In this document: one piece after another, positions 10,243 through 20,365 of the stretch
How positions within the stretch are numbered: position 1 is the first letter of the stretch
Layout of the letters: each line of letters opens with the position of its first letter
Source of the DNA: Candidatus Brocadia carolinensis
Lineage (GTDB): Bacteria; Planctomycetota; Brocadiia; Brocadiales; Brocadiaceae
Assembly: GCA_002009475.1 (NCBI GenBank)
Contig: AYTS01000209.1
Span: forward strand, 1-59,511
Length of the DNA stretch: 59,511 nucleotides
Direction of reading: 5' to 3'
Program-made: the position numbers and the translations under genes
The notes under the pieces: generated by a model
Databases searched by the model: none
What the model was told of the DNA's origin: nothing
The model's input: the letters and a program-made list of their open reading frames with translations, nothing else

Positions 10243-11428
10243 TTATGGAGACTTGTCTGGCCCCGGCTTCAAAGGACTAACCAATGCCGCGTCGGGTGGT
10301 TCCGGGAACATATAATCGATCTTTGGAGCATCTTCAATATATTTGAAACGTTGTATGCTTTGCGGTGTTTCAATGCCTTGCCGGACAATCGGCGTGCTTC
10401 TGACAATTGCCTGTTTCAACCGTTTGGCGTACTCAAGCCTTACCAAATTACGCCCACCTTCCCCTTCCAAAGCGTTTCGCAACAACCGGACCCCCTCGGC
10501 TTCAGTCTTAAGCGCAGCAAGAATTGCATCCGCCTCTTTTGCAAGTCTTTCATACTCAGCATCCGCTTCAAACCTGGCACGGATAAGGTAGGCATCTGCG
10601 TCTTGTTTTTTTGCCTCGCCACTACCTCGTGCATCCATAATGCGTTTATCGCACTCACCACGAAACCTCGCCACTTCTACTTCCAATTTTTTCGTTTCTT
10701 CAACAACAACCCTTCTTTGGTTTTCTTTTGCGGCCTCTGCCCTGGTTTTTTGCTCTTCAACCTCTTTGTCAGCCAATCTTCGTTCCTGGATTTTTTCCGC
10801 ATATTCTCTGTAATAACGGTAATCAGATAAGTCTATAGAGGTAACGGTAAAGCCATGAATTTCCAGCATTTTATTGATCTCTTCCTTCGCCTTTTGCGCC
10901 TTAATATCACGCTTAGAGGCAATCGGAAATTCATCTAAGGTTAATTCGCCGTAACAATAGTAACAGATCGTACGCGAATAGTCGTACAGCCATTTTTGCT
11001 TAAAAAATATCGCCTACACCGGTATTTTGGACAACGTACACCGCGTATTCCGGCCTCAGCATGTAATGGATGAGCAAATCCAGCACGACATCACCACCGT
11101 CAATCGATTTTACCATAAGTGGGTTTCCCTGGGGATGTTTTTCGTCTATTTCAGCCGCTGTCATTTTTAAAATTTGTTCTCTCTTATCCAGTACATAGAT
11201 ATCCTGAATGAACGGATAATAAAGGACGGCACCAGCTCTGTTTATGAACTTAATGCCACCGGTGAGGTTGTTTACCACTACAGCAACCTCGTCTGCCGCT
11301 ATTTCCTTCCAGCTTAATTCCTTTCCACCATATATACCGCCAACTATTATTCCAATGATAATTAACGCGATAATGGCTTTCCGGTATATATAAAAATGTT
11401 TTACCTTTACTTTAAAGTCCTTATCCAT
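10243..11428 (-). CDS. second SPFH/band-7 membrane protein (one frame break)
   Basis: About 394 residues after removing one base from the A6 run 11002-11007; the junction then reads GDIFKQKWLYDYSRT. A single transmembrane helix near residues 16-36 is followed by the SPFH domain (AADEVAVVVNNLTGG onward). A charged helical region rich in Ala, Glu and Arg comes next, with a proline-rich tail at the end. It is the first gene of the SPFH pair and differs from its neighbour mainly in the coiled-coil part. A co-transcribed heteromeric complex is the likeliest arrangement. Confidence 0.78.
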
Positions 11429-12058
11429 AATCTGCCCTTTTTCCTAAGGTGGTTATTAATGAAGGATTATAATCTTTCCTTTTTTCTAAAAGTGGTTAAT
11501 AATTATAAAAACATCTCTTTATAACGTCAATAGAAAATTAAAAAACATAACCCTACAATCTCTATCTTCTCATGATAAATTTTATTGGTTGTTATCGCTT
11601 TTGCAAAATCGTGCCCGCGCAGGTGTGCTGCGAGCAAACAGACAAAGATTCAAATTGTAAAATAAATTTCACTTTTGAAATACTGCCATGCGCATTTTTT
11701 ATACACAAACAACTTGCTTTACGTTGATTATGTCAACATAACTATCAACCAGAATGGCACTAACGATATGTTATGATCAACCTAGGCATTTGGAATGAAA
11801 TTTGAGCGCTATATACCGATAGTATCTCAGCATATAGACGATTTAAACTAAAGCTGATTCATAGTGTCTGCGCTGAATACATTAGCATGTTGCTCGCCAA
11901 AAACTTCGAAATGCGTGTGCAATTATTTATGATTATGATGTAGAAGGGTATGCGTTGCGGGGTGCACGCGTGACGAATCGATCTAATCAGTTGACTGTGT
12001 TGTATCCGCTGTGTCGTGACAAGGGTATTTTGCTTAGTGTATTATTAAAAATATTCAG
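11429..12058. other. intergenic region with no recognisable gene
   Basis: This 630-bp A/T-rich stretch lies between the divergent SPFH and porin genes. I found no open frame with a credible product, no tRNA and no long repeat. Small inverted repeats such as GTTGATTATGTCAAC near 11724 could be operators, but nothing else supports that. Confidence 0.6.
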
Positions 12059-12087
12059 TTGACACGATTCGGTGTCTTTGTTAGAAT
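12059..12087 (+). promoter_or_regulatory. sigma-70-type promoter of the porin gene
   Basis: TTGACA at 12059-12064, a 17-base spacer, then TAGAAT at 12082-12087. The predicted start is near 12094, leaving a leader of about 180 bases before the porin ATG at 12273. Confidence 0.75.
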
Positions 12088-12272
12088 GCTGTGCCAAACT
12101 GTTTTTAAAGATCGTTGACGTTTTGTAAGGAATTATGGAAAATTACAAGAATTTAGAGGAGGAGAAAGGAGGCTGTTTGCTTTAGATTCTTTAGATAGTT
12201 AGGTTCAATTTGTTGTTATTTTTCGTTCGTAAGTTGGGGTCCAATTGTCCTTTGTTAAGGGAGGTGTAAGTG

Positions 12273-13931
12273 ATGAATAATAGACTGTGGAAGACATGTG
12301 TTGGTGGTTTTGTTGCTGCCGTCTTCTGCGCTGCGGCCGGTAGCCAGTCCTATGGGGCAAGCACCAAGTCGCTGGAAGAGATGGAAAAAGAGTTGAATGC
12401 CTTAAGGGCATCCGTTTCAGCTCTAACGGATCAGATTGAATCCGTGAAACAGGAAAAAGAAGTGGTTGCTTCATCTTCTGACACGAACAAAGAAGTAGAG
12501 GCGTTAAGAAATGAAGTGAGTACCTTGAAAGAAGAGATGAGGACGGCTGCCAATGCTGAGCCAATCAAAGCAGAAGATATTGCCGGCAATGTCTATTCTG
12601 AATTTGCCAAAAAGGTAAAGTTGGGTGGACAGATCAGAACCCGCGCAGAATACGCTAATGGTTACTATCAAGTTCCAACCAGCAATGGAACTTTACCCGG
12701 CGCAACAGGGACTGCCGGGCGTGGGTCGTCTTACGATGATGATTATGTGCTAAATCAGTCAAGGATCTGGGCTGATGCAGACGTAAATGAGCATTTGCGG
12801 GTGTTTATCCAGCTCCAGGATGCAAGGACGTTTGGTGCTGAAGGAACGACGGTTGGATTTGCCGGAGGTAGCCATGAGTATGGTGAAAATACTATAACCG
12901 ATCTTCATCAGGGGTATTTTGACTTAAGAAAACTGTTTGATCTACCATTAACCGTTAGGGTTGGCCGCCAGGAGATTATTTGGGGCGACCACCGGGTTCT
13001 GGGTAACTTTGTATGGTCAAACGTAGGTCGTACCTTTGATGGTGGCAGGTTTATGTGGGACACAGATGAAATCCACGTAGAAGCTATCGCTGCCAGAGTC
13101 GATGAGGATGGATTTACTTCCGCCGATGGAAGTGATAACAGCGACGAAAATATGTATGCTGGCCAGTTTGCATTTAAGAAACTCATACCTGGCGCATTAT
13201 TAGAGCTTATGTATATTTCAAGAATCGACGAGGATAATGTTAGCAATATTGCCGTGGCTAGTGGATATTCCGCTCCCGGCGGCGATTCAGTCGAAGTTCA
13301 TGACTTTGGTTTCAGGTTGGACGGTAAGGTACCAAACCTTGACGCTATTGACTATACCTTAGAAATGCATGGACAGTTTGGTGATTATGGTGATCAAACG
13401 CAAAAGGCATATGCTGTTGCTGCAAAAACTGGATATACCTTTAAAGATATGAATTGGAAGCCGCGTTTTGGTTTTGAATACGCCCATGCTTCAGGTGATG
13501 ATGATCCAAATGATAATGATCATGAAACCTTTGATAACCTGTACCCGACAAATCACATGAATGGTATCTATGGATTTATCGATCTATTGTCATGGCAGAA
13601 TATGCATGACTTTAGAGTTAATGCTAAAGTTACACCAACCAATAAGCTGACTGTGCAGGTTGATTATCATTATTTTCTGTTGGATCAAGCAGAAGATGGA
13701 TGGTATCTGGCAAGCGCTGCCTTGGCCACACCACGTCCGGTTGGTGGGTATGATGACGACGATGATGACTTGGGGCAGGAAGTTGACTTAACCGTAAGTT
13801 ATCAGTTGTATAAGAATGTAGGTATTCTCGGTGGGTATTCCTGGTTTGGAGCTGGTGACTGGATAGATAATAACATGAATAGTGACACTGACACCAACTG
13901 GGTTTACTTGCAAACGACTGTTACCTTCTAA
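12273..13931 (+). CDS. outer-membrane porin, alginate-export type
   Basis: About 552 residues. A signal peptide (cleavage near SYGASTK) is followed by a coiled-coil segment (residues about 30-95), then a long beta-barrel domain ending in the aromatic residue expected of outer-membrane proteins (TTVTF). The barrel has the blocks of the alginate-export family: QSRIWADADVNEHLRVFIQL, VRVGRQEIIWGDHR and NFVWSNVGRTFDG. Acidic loops (DDDDDDL) may bind cations. The ATG at 12273 has GGGAGG 8 bases upstream; the GTG at 12270 is less likely. A strong promoter, long leader and perfect terminator suggest a highly expressed, single-gene transcript. The solute carried is unknown. Confidence 0.85.
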   Translation: MNNRLWKTCVGGFVAAVFCAAAGSQSYGASTKSLEEMEKELNALRASVSALTDQIESVKQEKEVVASSSDTNKEVEALRNEVSTLKEEMRTAANAEPIKAEDIAGNVYSEFAKKVKLGGQIRTRAEYANGYYQVPTSNGTLPGATGTAGRGSSYDDDYVLNQSRIWADADVNEHLRVFIQLQDARTFGAEGTTVGFAGGSHEYGENTITDLHQGYFDLRKLFDLPLTVRVGRQEIIWGDHRVLGNFVWSNVGRTFDGGRFMWDTDEIHVEAIAARVDEDGFTSADGSDNSDENMYAGQFAFKKLIPGALLELMYISRIDEDNVSNIAVASGYSAPGGDSVEVHDFGFRLDGKVPNLDAIDYTLEMHGQFGDYGDQTQKAYAVAAKTGYTFKDMNWKPRFGFEYAHASGDDDPNDNDHETFDNLYPTNHMNGIYGFIDLLSWQNMHDFRVNAKVTPTNKLTVQVDYHYFLLDQAEDGWYLASAALATPRPVGGYDDDDDDLGQEVDLTVSYQLYKNVGILGGYSWFGAGDWIDNNMNSDTDTNWVYLQTTVTF

Positions 13932-13996
13932 GTCTTAAAAGATCGTCAGTCTCTTTTTTGGATTGATGATTGATAGTAGTTTGTATATGTTATAAA

Positions 13997-14030
13997 ATGG
14001 GTGTTGCCAAGGCAACACCCATTTTTTTTT
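13997..14030 (+). terminator. rho-independent terminator of the porin gene
   Basis: A 12-bp perfect stem (ATGGGTGTTGCC with its complement, AA loop) is followed by nine T residues. Confidence 0.92.
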
Positions 14031-14248
14031 GTAAATTTTTCCCCTTATTTATCTCTTATCAGGAGGAGGTACAGATTGTTTATGAGAGAAAGATTGCTTC
14101 GCGGAGTTTACCCTGAGCAACGCGAATGTGCTCGCAATGGCAACGCACGATATGCCATCAACGGCATAGCCTTTGTCATTGCGAGGGTCTTTTCCGAAGC
14201 AATCTCCCGCTTTCATACCGGAGAATTGGGTGCGGCTTCGCTGCATTA
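14022..14248 (-). repeat. dispersed palindromic repeat, copy A
   Basis: Homologous, in reverse orientation, to 38701-38932, 48805-49060 and 57484-57716. The core has inverted arms (ATTGCTTCG ... CGCAATG) able to form a long hairpin. This copy shares with 48805-49060 an extra segment of about 30 bases (TTTACCCTGAGCAACGCGAA) that the other two copies lack. Short open frames across it are incidental. Confidence 0.85.
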
Positions 14249-14257
14249 GGTTAGGAA

Positions 14258-15772
14258 ATGATGAAACGACATTATCCAGAATTTGAACGATTTAAACAGT
14301 TCGCAACACAAGGAAATCTTGTGCCTGTTTATCGTCAACTCTTTGCCGATACCCTTACCCCCGTATCGGCGTTTCAAAAGATATCTGATGGCGGAAATGC
14401 CTTTTTGCTCGAGAGTGCGGCTGGCGGTGAAAAGATTTCCCGTTATTCATTTCTGAGCGCAGATCCGTTTCTTGAATTTACTGCATTCGGCAACCGTATC
14501 GAAATCACACGCAGGGGGAAGGGTAAAGAAGTTGTGCACGCACAGGACCCTTTAGCTATTTTGCGTGATGAAATAAAGTCTTTTACTCCCGCGCAGGTAG
14601 ATGACTTGCCTCAGTTTTTCTGCTGTGGCGTAGGATATATCGGGTATGATACGATACGATATTACGAGGCTTTGCCTAATATCCCCAGAGACGATTTGTC
14701 GCTTCCCGACATCCAGATTATGTTCTATGACACCATGGTCATATTTGATCATATAACGAAAACTATCAAAGTTGTTTGTACTGCCAAAATTGATGGAAAT
14801 CATCTGGAACATATATACCGTGAGGCTATTAATAAAATTGATCGCATTGTTGAAAAATTACGAACGCCCGTTATGTCTTTAAGCGAGGATATCATGACGG
14901 AAAAGGAAACGAATATTTCGTTTTCTTCAAACTTTGTAAAACATGATTTTCTTAAAGCCGTAGATCACTGCAAGGAGTACATCCGCGCGGGTGATGTTTT
15001 TCAGGTGGTGGTTTCTCAGCGATTCAAGACACAGACCGATGCCGATCCATTTACTATTTACCGAGTACTGCGGGTGATCAACCCATCACCTTATATGTTT
15101 TATCTGAAGATGGACCGTGTGAAGCTGGTAGGGTCATCTCCTGAAGTTATGGTGAAGGTCGAAGGGAAAAAGATTGTCGTAAGACCTATTGCCGGTACGC
15201 GGAGAAGGGGAAGAGATGATGCCGAGGACACACATTTTGCGCAGGATTTAATTGCTGATCCGAAGGAACGTGCAGAGCACATCATGCTTTTGGACTTGGG
15301 AAGAAATGATGTGGGAAGGGTATCGCGTTATGGGAGTGTGCATATTGATGAAAAAATGGTAATTGAAAAATATTCGCATGTTATGCATATTACCTCCAGT
15401 GTCTGTGGAGAACTGGCGGAGGGTAACAATGCGTTTGATTCGCTGAAGGCTTGTCTTCCCGCGGGTACGTTATCCGGAGCGCCGAAAATACGGGCGATGC
15501 AGATTATTGACGAGATTGAGCCAACGAAGCGAGGCCCTTACGGCGGGGCGGTTGGATACTTTGATTTCTTTGGTAATATGAATACGTGTATTACGATTCG
15601 AACTATTTTACTGAAGGGAAATGACGCGTACATTCAAGCTGGTGCCGGCATCGTGGCAGATTCCATTCCTGAACGGGAATATGAAGAAACTGAGAATAAG
15701 GCGAAGGGGTTGTTAAAGGCAATAGAAATTGCTGAAAAAATAACGCAAGAGCAGAATGATGTCAGGGTGTAA
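14258..15772 (+). CDS. trpE: anthranilate synthase component I
   Basis: 504 residues, normal for TrpE, the chorismate-using subunit that makes anthranilate in tryptophan synthesis. The N-terminal part has the feedback-inhibitor site block LLESAAGGEKISRYSFL. The chorismate-binding domain has GDVFQVVVSQRF, PSPYMFYLKM, GSSPEVMVKV, RPIAGTRRRG, LDLGRNDVGRVS, LPAGTLSGAPKIRAM and the final GAGIVADSIPEREYEE. No trpG or other trp gene adjoins it. The start may be ATG 14258 or the next ATG at 14261. It lies directly after a dispersed repeat. Confidence 0.96.
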   Translation: MMKRHYPEFERFKQFATQGNLVPVYRQLFADTLTPVSAFQKISDGGNAFLLESAAGGEKISRYSFLSADPFLEFTAFGNRIEITRRGKGKEVVHAQDPLAILRDEIKSFTPAQVDDLPQFFCCGVGYIGYDTIRYYEALPNIPRDDLSLPDIQIMFYDTMVIFDHITKTIKVVCTAKIDGNHLEHIYREAINKIDRIVEKLRTPVMSLSEDIMTEKETNISFSSNFVKHDFLKAVDHCKEYIRAGDVFQVVVSQRFKTQTDADPFTIYRVLRVINPSPYMFYLKMDRVKLVGSSPEVMVKVEGKKIVVRPIAGTRRRGRDDAEDTHFAQDLIADPKERAEHIMLLDLGRNDVGRVSRYGSVHIDEKMVIEKYSHVMHITSSVCGELAEGNNAFDSLKACLPAGTLSGAPKIRAMQIIDEIEPTKRGPYGGAVGYFDFFGNMNTCITIRTILLKGNDAYIQAGAGIVADSIPEREYEETENKAKGLLKAIEIAEKITQEQNDVRV

Positions 15773-15807
15773 CTATGGCAAACGTCTTAAATAAGTTGAC
15801 ATGTTCT

Positions 15808-15880
15808 GGTCATTGCGAGCGACAGCGAAGCAATCTCATGGCAGGGATTGCTTCGTCGTACCTCCTCGCAATGACAACGT
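15808..15880. repeat. dispersed palindromic repeat, short copy B
   Basis: GTCATTGCGAGCGACAGCGA and its near-complement TCGTACCTCCTCGCAATGAC flank a short loop, making one large hairpin. It is the core palindrome of the dispersed repeat without its outer parts. A frame of about 46 codons starting at 15775 runs through it and is probably not a gene. Confidence 0.75.
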
Positions 15881-15914
15881 TCTTTTTGCGTTTACTATAT
15901 AAAGGGATCGTGAA

Positions 15915-16076
15915 ATGAGTTTTGCTAAGATTTTACAACTCATTGGAATTATTTTGGCATTGAATGCCCTGTACTTTGGCATTGCAAAGGATTCCATGAA
16001 GACCGAAGTTTTGTTATTATTTATTGGTGGTATGGTTTTTTATGTAGGACGTATGTTTGAAAAAAGAGGGACATGA
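15915..16076 (+). CDS. small membrane protein, 53 residues
   Basis: An ATG with an upstream AAAGGGATC element begins a 53-residue protein with two hydrophobic helices (residues about 5-23 and 30-45). The sequence opens MSFAKILQLIGIILALNALY and ends FEKRGT. Composition, length and context support a real small inner-membrane protein of unknown role. It follows trpE with only a repeat between. Confidence 0.65.
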   Translation: MSFAKILQLIGIILALNALYFGIAKDSMKTEVLLLFIGGMVFYVGRMFEKRGT

Positions 16077-16160
16077 TTCTCCTTCGGGGGATCATAACAG
16101 ATACGTCTCTCATTTAACGGCACCATGGTGTTTTGTTGGAACCCACAGAAAGGCACACCG

Positions 16161-16712
16161 TTACTCTTTCTCTTCAATTATCTCCGTAGTGAATATATAA
16201 ATTTCTACATCCTTTTGTCTCCAGGCGTTTGCCGGCAATCCGGCCTTATGAGAGCAACAATAAGAAAGAAATTCCTCTTTACTCCAGCCAGTTTCCGTTG
16301 CCACCTGAGGAAGGAAACAGCCTACACAAAAGCCCTTTTTTATATAAATGCCGTGCTTCCCGAGTTCAAAATCAAGGGGATGCGAAATGCGTATTAAGGG
16401 AGACAGTACGGAAATCTCAATTTCCAGCTCGTTGAATTCTGAAAGCGTGATGCGATTACTCTCAAACCGGGGATCATCCGTAGCCGATGAGGCTGCGATT
16501 TCAGAGACCGTTTGATAGAGTGGCATGTCGGATAGAAAATGACCAAGACATCCCCGAAGTTGCCCGTGTATCTTCAGCGTAACAAAAACCCCGAGTTTTC
16601 CCTGCAGGTCAGGATGATTACAGGATACGAGGGGACGCGATTCCCGTTTTATTGCAGCCTTAATGCTTGCTCTTGCAATATCCAAAAGAATTCTTTTTGC
16701 CTGTTCATCCAA
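16161..16712 (-). CDS. AMMECR1-domain protein (AmmeMemoRadiSam protein A)
   Basis: 183 residues covering a whole AMMECR1 domain: LGVFVTLKIHGQLRGCLGH near residue 40 (the LRGC[IL]GH signature), then SATDDPRFESNRITLSE, ELEIEISVLSP, IYIKKGFCVGCFLPQVA and the C-terminal AGLPANAWRQ. The protein lacks a signal peptide. Family members occur with MEMO and radical SAM genes as a conserved but biochemically undefined trio. It lies 58 bp downstream of a fused MEMO-AMMECR1 gene and is closely similar to that protein's second domain, so it looks like a duplicate. Confidence 0.88.
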   Translation of the reverse strand: MDEQAKRILLDIARASIKAAIKRESRPLVSCNHPDLQGKLGVFVTLKIHGQLRGCLGHFLSDMPLYQTVSEIAASSATDDPRFESNRITLSEFNELEIEISVLSPLIRISHPLDFELGKHGIYIKKGFCVGCFLPQVATETGWSKEEFLSYCCSHKAGLPANAWRQKDVEIYIFTTEIIEEKE

Positions 16713-16770
16713 GGGAATATTTTTTTGGTTAAATAAAGGAGGTAAGGGAGGGTGTTATAAGAAATCGATT

Positions 16771-18357
16771 TCAGGATTTCACGCCTTCGTGAAATACATC
16801 CGTGGTAAAAACATAAAACTCCATATCATCTTCTTTCCATGCATCTCGCGGCAGTCCCGCCTTCTGACAGAGGTGGCATAAGGTTTCTGCTCTGTCCCAG
16901 CCCTGCTCTACCGCTACCTGTGGAAGAAATACTGCGCTGTAAGGTCCCTTTCGTATCAAGATTCCTTCTTTGCCCACCACAAAGTTATCAGCTTCAGGGA
17001 TTCTCTTTGGTACGCTCAAAACGGATATTTCAATGGTAATGTCAGAAACTTCATTTGTGTCTACCGGATTAAATCTCCCGTCACGAGAAGAAGAATTGAT
17101 GGTATTTTCAATTACCCCCTGAAAAAGAGGCGCCCTGGGTAGTATGTGTCCAATACATCCGCGAAGTTCGCCATGCTTCTTTAAAGTGACAAAAACACCG
17201 TATTTTTCCTTTAATTTCAAGGTTACCTGCTTGTTTACCTGGTCCAGTTTTGGTGGATTGCCGGTTCTCGTGTAAGTCTCCAAGGTGTTCCTGGCTAAAG
17301 ACAAGAGAAGCGTTTTTTCATTGCTGGTTAACAAAAACTGATCAGTTGCCAGAGTTTCTTTTTTTGGTGCAAGGAAACCTGCTTTAGTGTCATCAGGTTT
17401 GGTAAATAGGATAGATGCATAGCTCACCGAGTAAGAGAAATTATTGGATTGGTGTCCGGAAGTATCATACTTGAGTATCTCGCCCGATACGTTGTCCGGC
17501 AATAATTTCAGGAGTAGCTGAATCGGCATCATACCGCAAGCGTTTATCCCAGTTTCTCTTCTATAATTTCTTATGCCGTCAAAATCCCTAGAGAGGATTC
17601 TATCTATTGCGCCATAATCGAGATTGCGAATGTTATTTTCGATATCTTTTTTGAAAGGGACGTAACTGTATCCTTCACCATAATGGGTAAAATCAGAACT
17701 TACTACGACAATCGTTTTATCATCCAATAATGGCCTGATAGCATTTGCTACTTTCTCAAAGTCATCTTCGATTAGAATGCCCACCATGATTGGAACTATT
17801 TTAAAAGCTCCAAGGGTCATTTGTAAGAAAGGGAGCTGAGTTTCCAATGAGTGTTCCTCTTGATATGCATCTTCAAATGTTCCAAAAAGTTTTAAAGATT
17901 TTTGTACAGGCTTTTGTGATGAGCTTGCAGGGTAATTCAGTAATTGATTGCATGCCTCTAAGTCTACAGGAATAAGACCTAACGGTGTTTTGAAATTTTC
18001 CACCGTTAAAATGGAGGCGCCACGGAATCGTTTGGCCATAAAATGTTTAAACGCAAGGATAATAACCCGGTTAAAACCACAGTCTTTAATTGCATTATAT
18101 CCGTAAGCGGCTACCTGGCCAGAATACTGATAACCCGCATGGGGAGAAATAAGGGCAATTGGTCTTCCTTTCAGTGTTTGTTTGGGCACATTTTTTAAGA
18201 AAGTGTTTATTTGATCTTTCAAGGCAATTTCGTTGCCTGGATAAAAACGCCCGGCGACCTGGGGTTCCCATACCTCTTTGGATTCTGTTTGACCAAACAG
18301 CGTCAAAGGGTTAAATACACCAATACAAAGAATGATTAAAAAATATACTATTTTCAT
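16771..18357 (-). CDS. exported MEMO-AMMECR1 fusion protein
   Basis: 528 residues with two domains after a signal peptide (MKIVYFLIILCIGVFNPLTL, then FGQTES). The MEMO domain, of the class III extradiol dioxygenase fold, spans about residues 30-320. It has AGRFYPGN, the presumed metal ligands His in ISPHAGYQYSG, His in FKHFM and Cys in GINACGMMP, plus SSDFTHYGEGY. The AMMECR1 domain (residues about 345-520) has LRGCIGH and KAGLPRDAWKEDD. A separate cytoplasmic MEMO protein is encoded at 41577. Most MEMO and AMMECR1 proteins are cytosolic, so an exported fusion is unusual. The biochemical role is not known. Confidence 0.88.
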   Translation of the reverse strand: MKIVYFLIILCIGVFNPLTLFGQTESKEVWEPQVAGRFYPGNEIALKDQINTFLKNVPKQTLKGRPIALISPHAGYQYSGQVAAYGYNAIKDCGFNRVIILAFKHFMAKRFRGASILTVENFKTPLGLIPVDLEACNQLLNYPASSSQKPVQKSLKLFGTFEDAYQEEHSLETQLPFLQMTLGAFKIVPIMVGILIEDDFEKVANAIRPLLDDKTIVVVSSDFTHYGEGYSYVPFKKDIENNIRNLDYGAIDRILSRDFDGIRNYRRETGINACGMMPIQLLLKLLPDNVSGEILKYDTSGHQSNNFSYSVSYASILFTKPDDTKAGFLAPKKETLATDQFLLTSNEKTLLLSLARNTLETYTRTGNPPKLDQVNKQVTLKLKEKYGVFVTLKKHGELRGCIGHILPRAPLFQGVIENTINSSSRDGRFNPVDTNEVSDITIEISVLSVPKRIPEADNFVVGKEGILIRKGPYSAVFLPQVAVEQGWDRAETLCHLCQKAGLPRDAWKEDDMEFYVFTTDVFHEGVKS

Positions 18358-18554
18358 AACATGCTTTCTATTCTTTAAAAATTATCCCTCAATTTAGTAC
18401 CAAGACTCCAAGCAAAGATCCATGGGCGGGTGTTTACATCGTCCATTTTAGGGTAACAGGCAGATCTTTAAGACATAGACGAATATCTTTGAAATAAACA
18501 AAAATCTTGTTTTAAAGTCAAGGGAAATCTCAAGATGGCTGGCTGAGTTTTGAA

Positions 18555-18582
18555 TTGACATTAAAGCGCTTTTCGCTATAAT
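18555..18582 (+). promoter_or_regulatory. consensus sigma-70-type promoter of ilvD
   Basis: TTGACA at 18555-18560, a 16-base spacer, and TATAAT at 18577-18582, a perfect match at both hexamers. It lies about 75 bases before the ilvD start. Confidence 0.82.
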
Positions 18583-18657
18583 AGAAAGGCTTTATGGTAT
18601 AGTGTCTGATGTTTTATAGTCAACGGGTTTGTTTTACATCTGAAAGGAAAAACACGC

Positions 18658-20327
18658 TTGCGAAGCGATAAAATCACCAAAGGGCTAGAACGTGTGCCAG
18701 CCCGGGCCCTTTTGTATGCCACGGGCTTAAACAGGGAAGATTTAGGCAAACCTTTTATTGGCATTGCCAGTAGTTTTACCGATCTGATTCCGGGACATGT
18801 GCATATGCGCTCGCTTGAAAGGGCGATTGAAAAAGGGATTCACGCTGGGGGTGGGGTAAGTTTTATCTTTGGCGTACCCGGCATTTGTGATGGAATAGCG
18901 ATGGGGCACTCGGGTATGCGGTATTCGCTTGCATCACGAGACCTTATTGCAGATATCATTGAGTGTGTCGTAAGCGCTCACTGCCTGGACGGACTTGTCA
19001 TGCTGACCAACTGTGATAAGATTACGCCGGGAATGCTGATGGGCACTGCCAGGCTGGATATCCCAGGGATTGTCCTGACGGCAGGTCCAATGGTCTCCGG
19101 TCGTTCCGGGAAGCAGAAGCTTTCTTTGGTGAAAGATACCTTCGAGGCCGTGGGAAGGAGACGAAAAGGGGAAATCAATGACGAAGAACTCTCGTGTCTT
19201 GAAATGGAGGCTTGTCCAGGCCCCGGTTCGTGTCAAGGGCTTTATACTGCCAATACCATGGCTTGTGTTGCTGAGGCAATAGGCATGTCCTTGCCCCGAT
19301 GTGCCGCATCATTGGCTATCTCTTCAGAAAAGGAACGGCTTGCGTATAAAAGTGGACAACAGGTGGTTGAATTGGTGAGAAAGGGCATTACCGCCCGAAA
19401 AATTATGACCAGGGAAGCATTTGAAAACGCCATTATGGTTGATATGGCGCTTGGGGGTTCAACGAATTCCTGCTTACATATTCCCGCCATTGCCAATGAG
19501 GCTGGCGTGAAAGTCGATTTGCAGTTGTGCGATTCGATAAGTGCAAGAACTCCGCATATCACCAGCATGCAGCCCGGCGGTGAATATTTACTGGAAGATT
19601 TATACTATGCGGGCGGGATTCCGGCGGTTATGAAACGGTTGTGCAACGACTTGCACGACTGCGCTACGGTGAGCGGCTTGAGCACGAGACAGATTGCGAC
19701 GGCAGCAGAGATTCACGATGACGATGTTATCAGGGCAAAAGAAAAAGCATATCATAAAGAGGGAGGAGTTGCGGTTTTATACGGTACCTTATCGCCTGAT
19801 GGTCCGTAATCAAACAGAGCGCCGTGTCGAGCTCAATGATGCAATTTAAGGGAGTTGCAAAGGTTTTTGACAGCGAAGAAAATGCAATGGCAGCAATCAT
19901 GAATTCTCAGATACAGAAAGGCATGGTTGTGGTTATACGATACGAGGGGCCGCGCGGAGGGCCGGGGATGAGGGAAATGTTATCGCCTACCGCTGCGCTT
20001 GTTGGCATGGGACTGGGGGAATCGGTTGCATTGGTTACAGACGGACGATTTTCCGGAGGTACTCAGGGACCTTGCATTGGACACGTATCTCCGGAAGCAA
20101 TGGTCGGAGGTCCTATTGCGCTGGTTGAGGACGGAGATGAGATAAGCATCGACATTCCTAAGAGAAAATTGGATCTGCACGTTACAAAAGAGGTGCTTGC
20201 AAAGCGTAAAGCGCGTTGGATACCGCCAAAGCCAAAAGTCACGCAGGGTTTATTGGCCAGATATGCAAAGTGTGTGACCTCTGCGGATAAAGGAGCTGTT
20301 CTTGTAGCGGAACAACAGGTGCCATAA
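18658..20327 (+). CDS. ilvD: dihydroxy-acid dehydratase (one frame break)
   Basis: About 556 residues, normal for IlvD, the Fe-S dehydratase of isoleucine, valine and pantothenate synthesis. Cluster ligands sit in [10 protein letters not shown] and [10 protein letters not shown]; other family blocks are [52 protein letters not shown] and [15 protein letters not shown]. The TTG start at 18658 has AAAGGA upstream, and the family's usual N-terminus supports it. The halves break at about 19801-19806; inserting one G gives [12 protein letters not shown], the expected sequence. A consensus promoter lies upstream. Confidence 0.94.
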
Positions 20328-20365
20328 TCGGGCTTTGTACACGTGAGAAATCCTGAAATGAATGC

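Noticed and set aside
14001..14249. Small open frames on both strands after the porin
   Set aside because: They are translations of the dispersed repeat; equivalent frames recur in every copy.
15775..15912. A frame of about 46 codons after trpE
   Set aside because: It runs through the short palindromic repeat and has no recognisable protein features.
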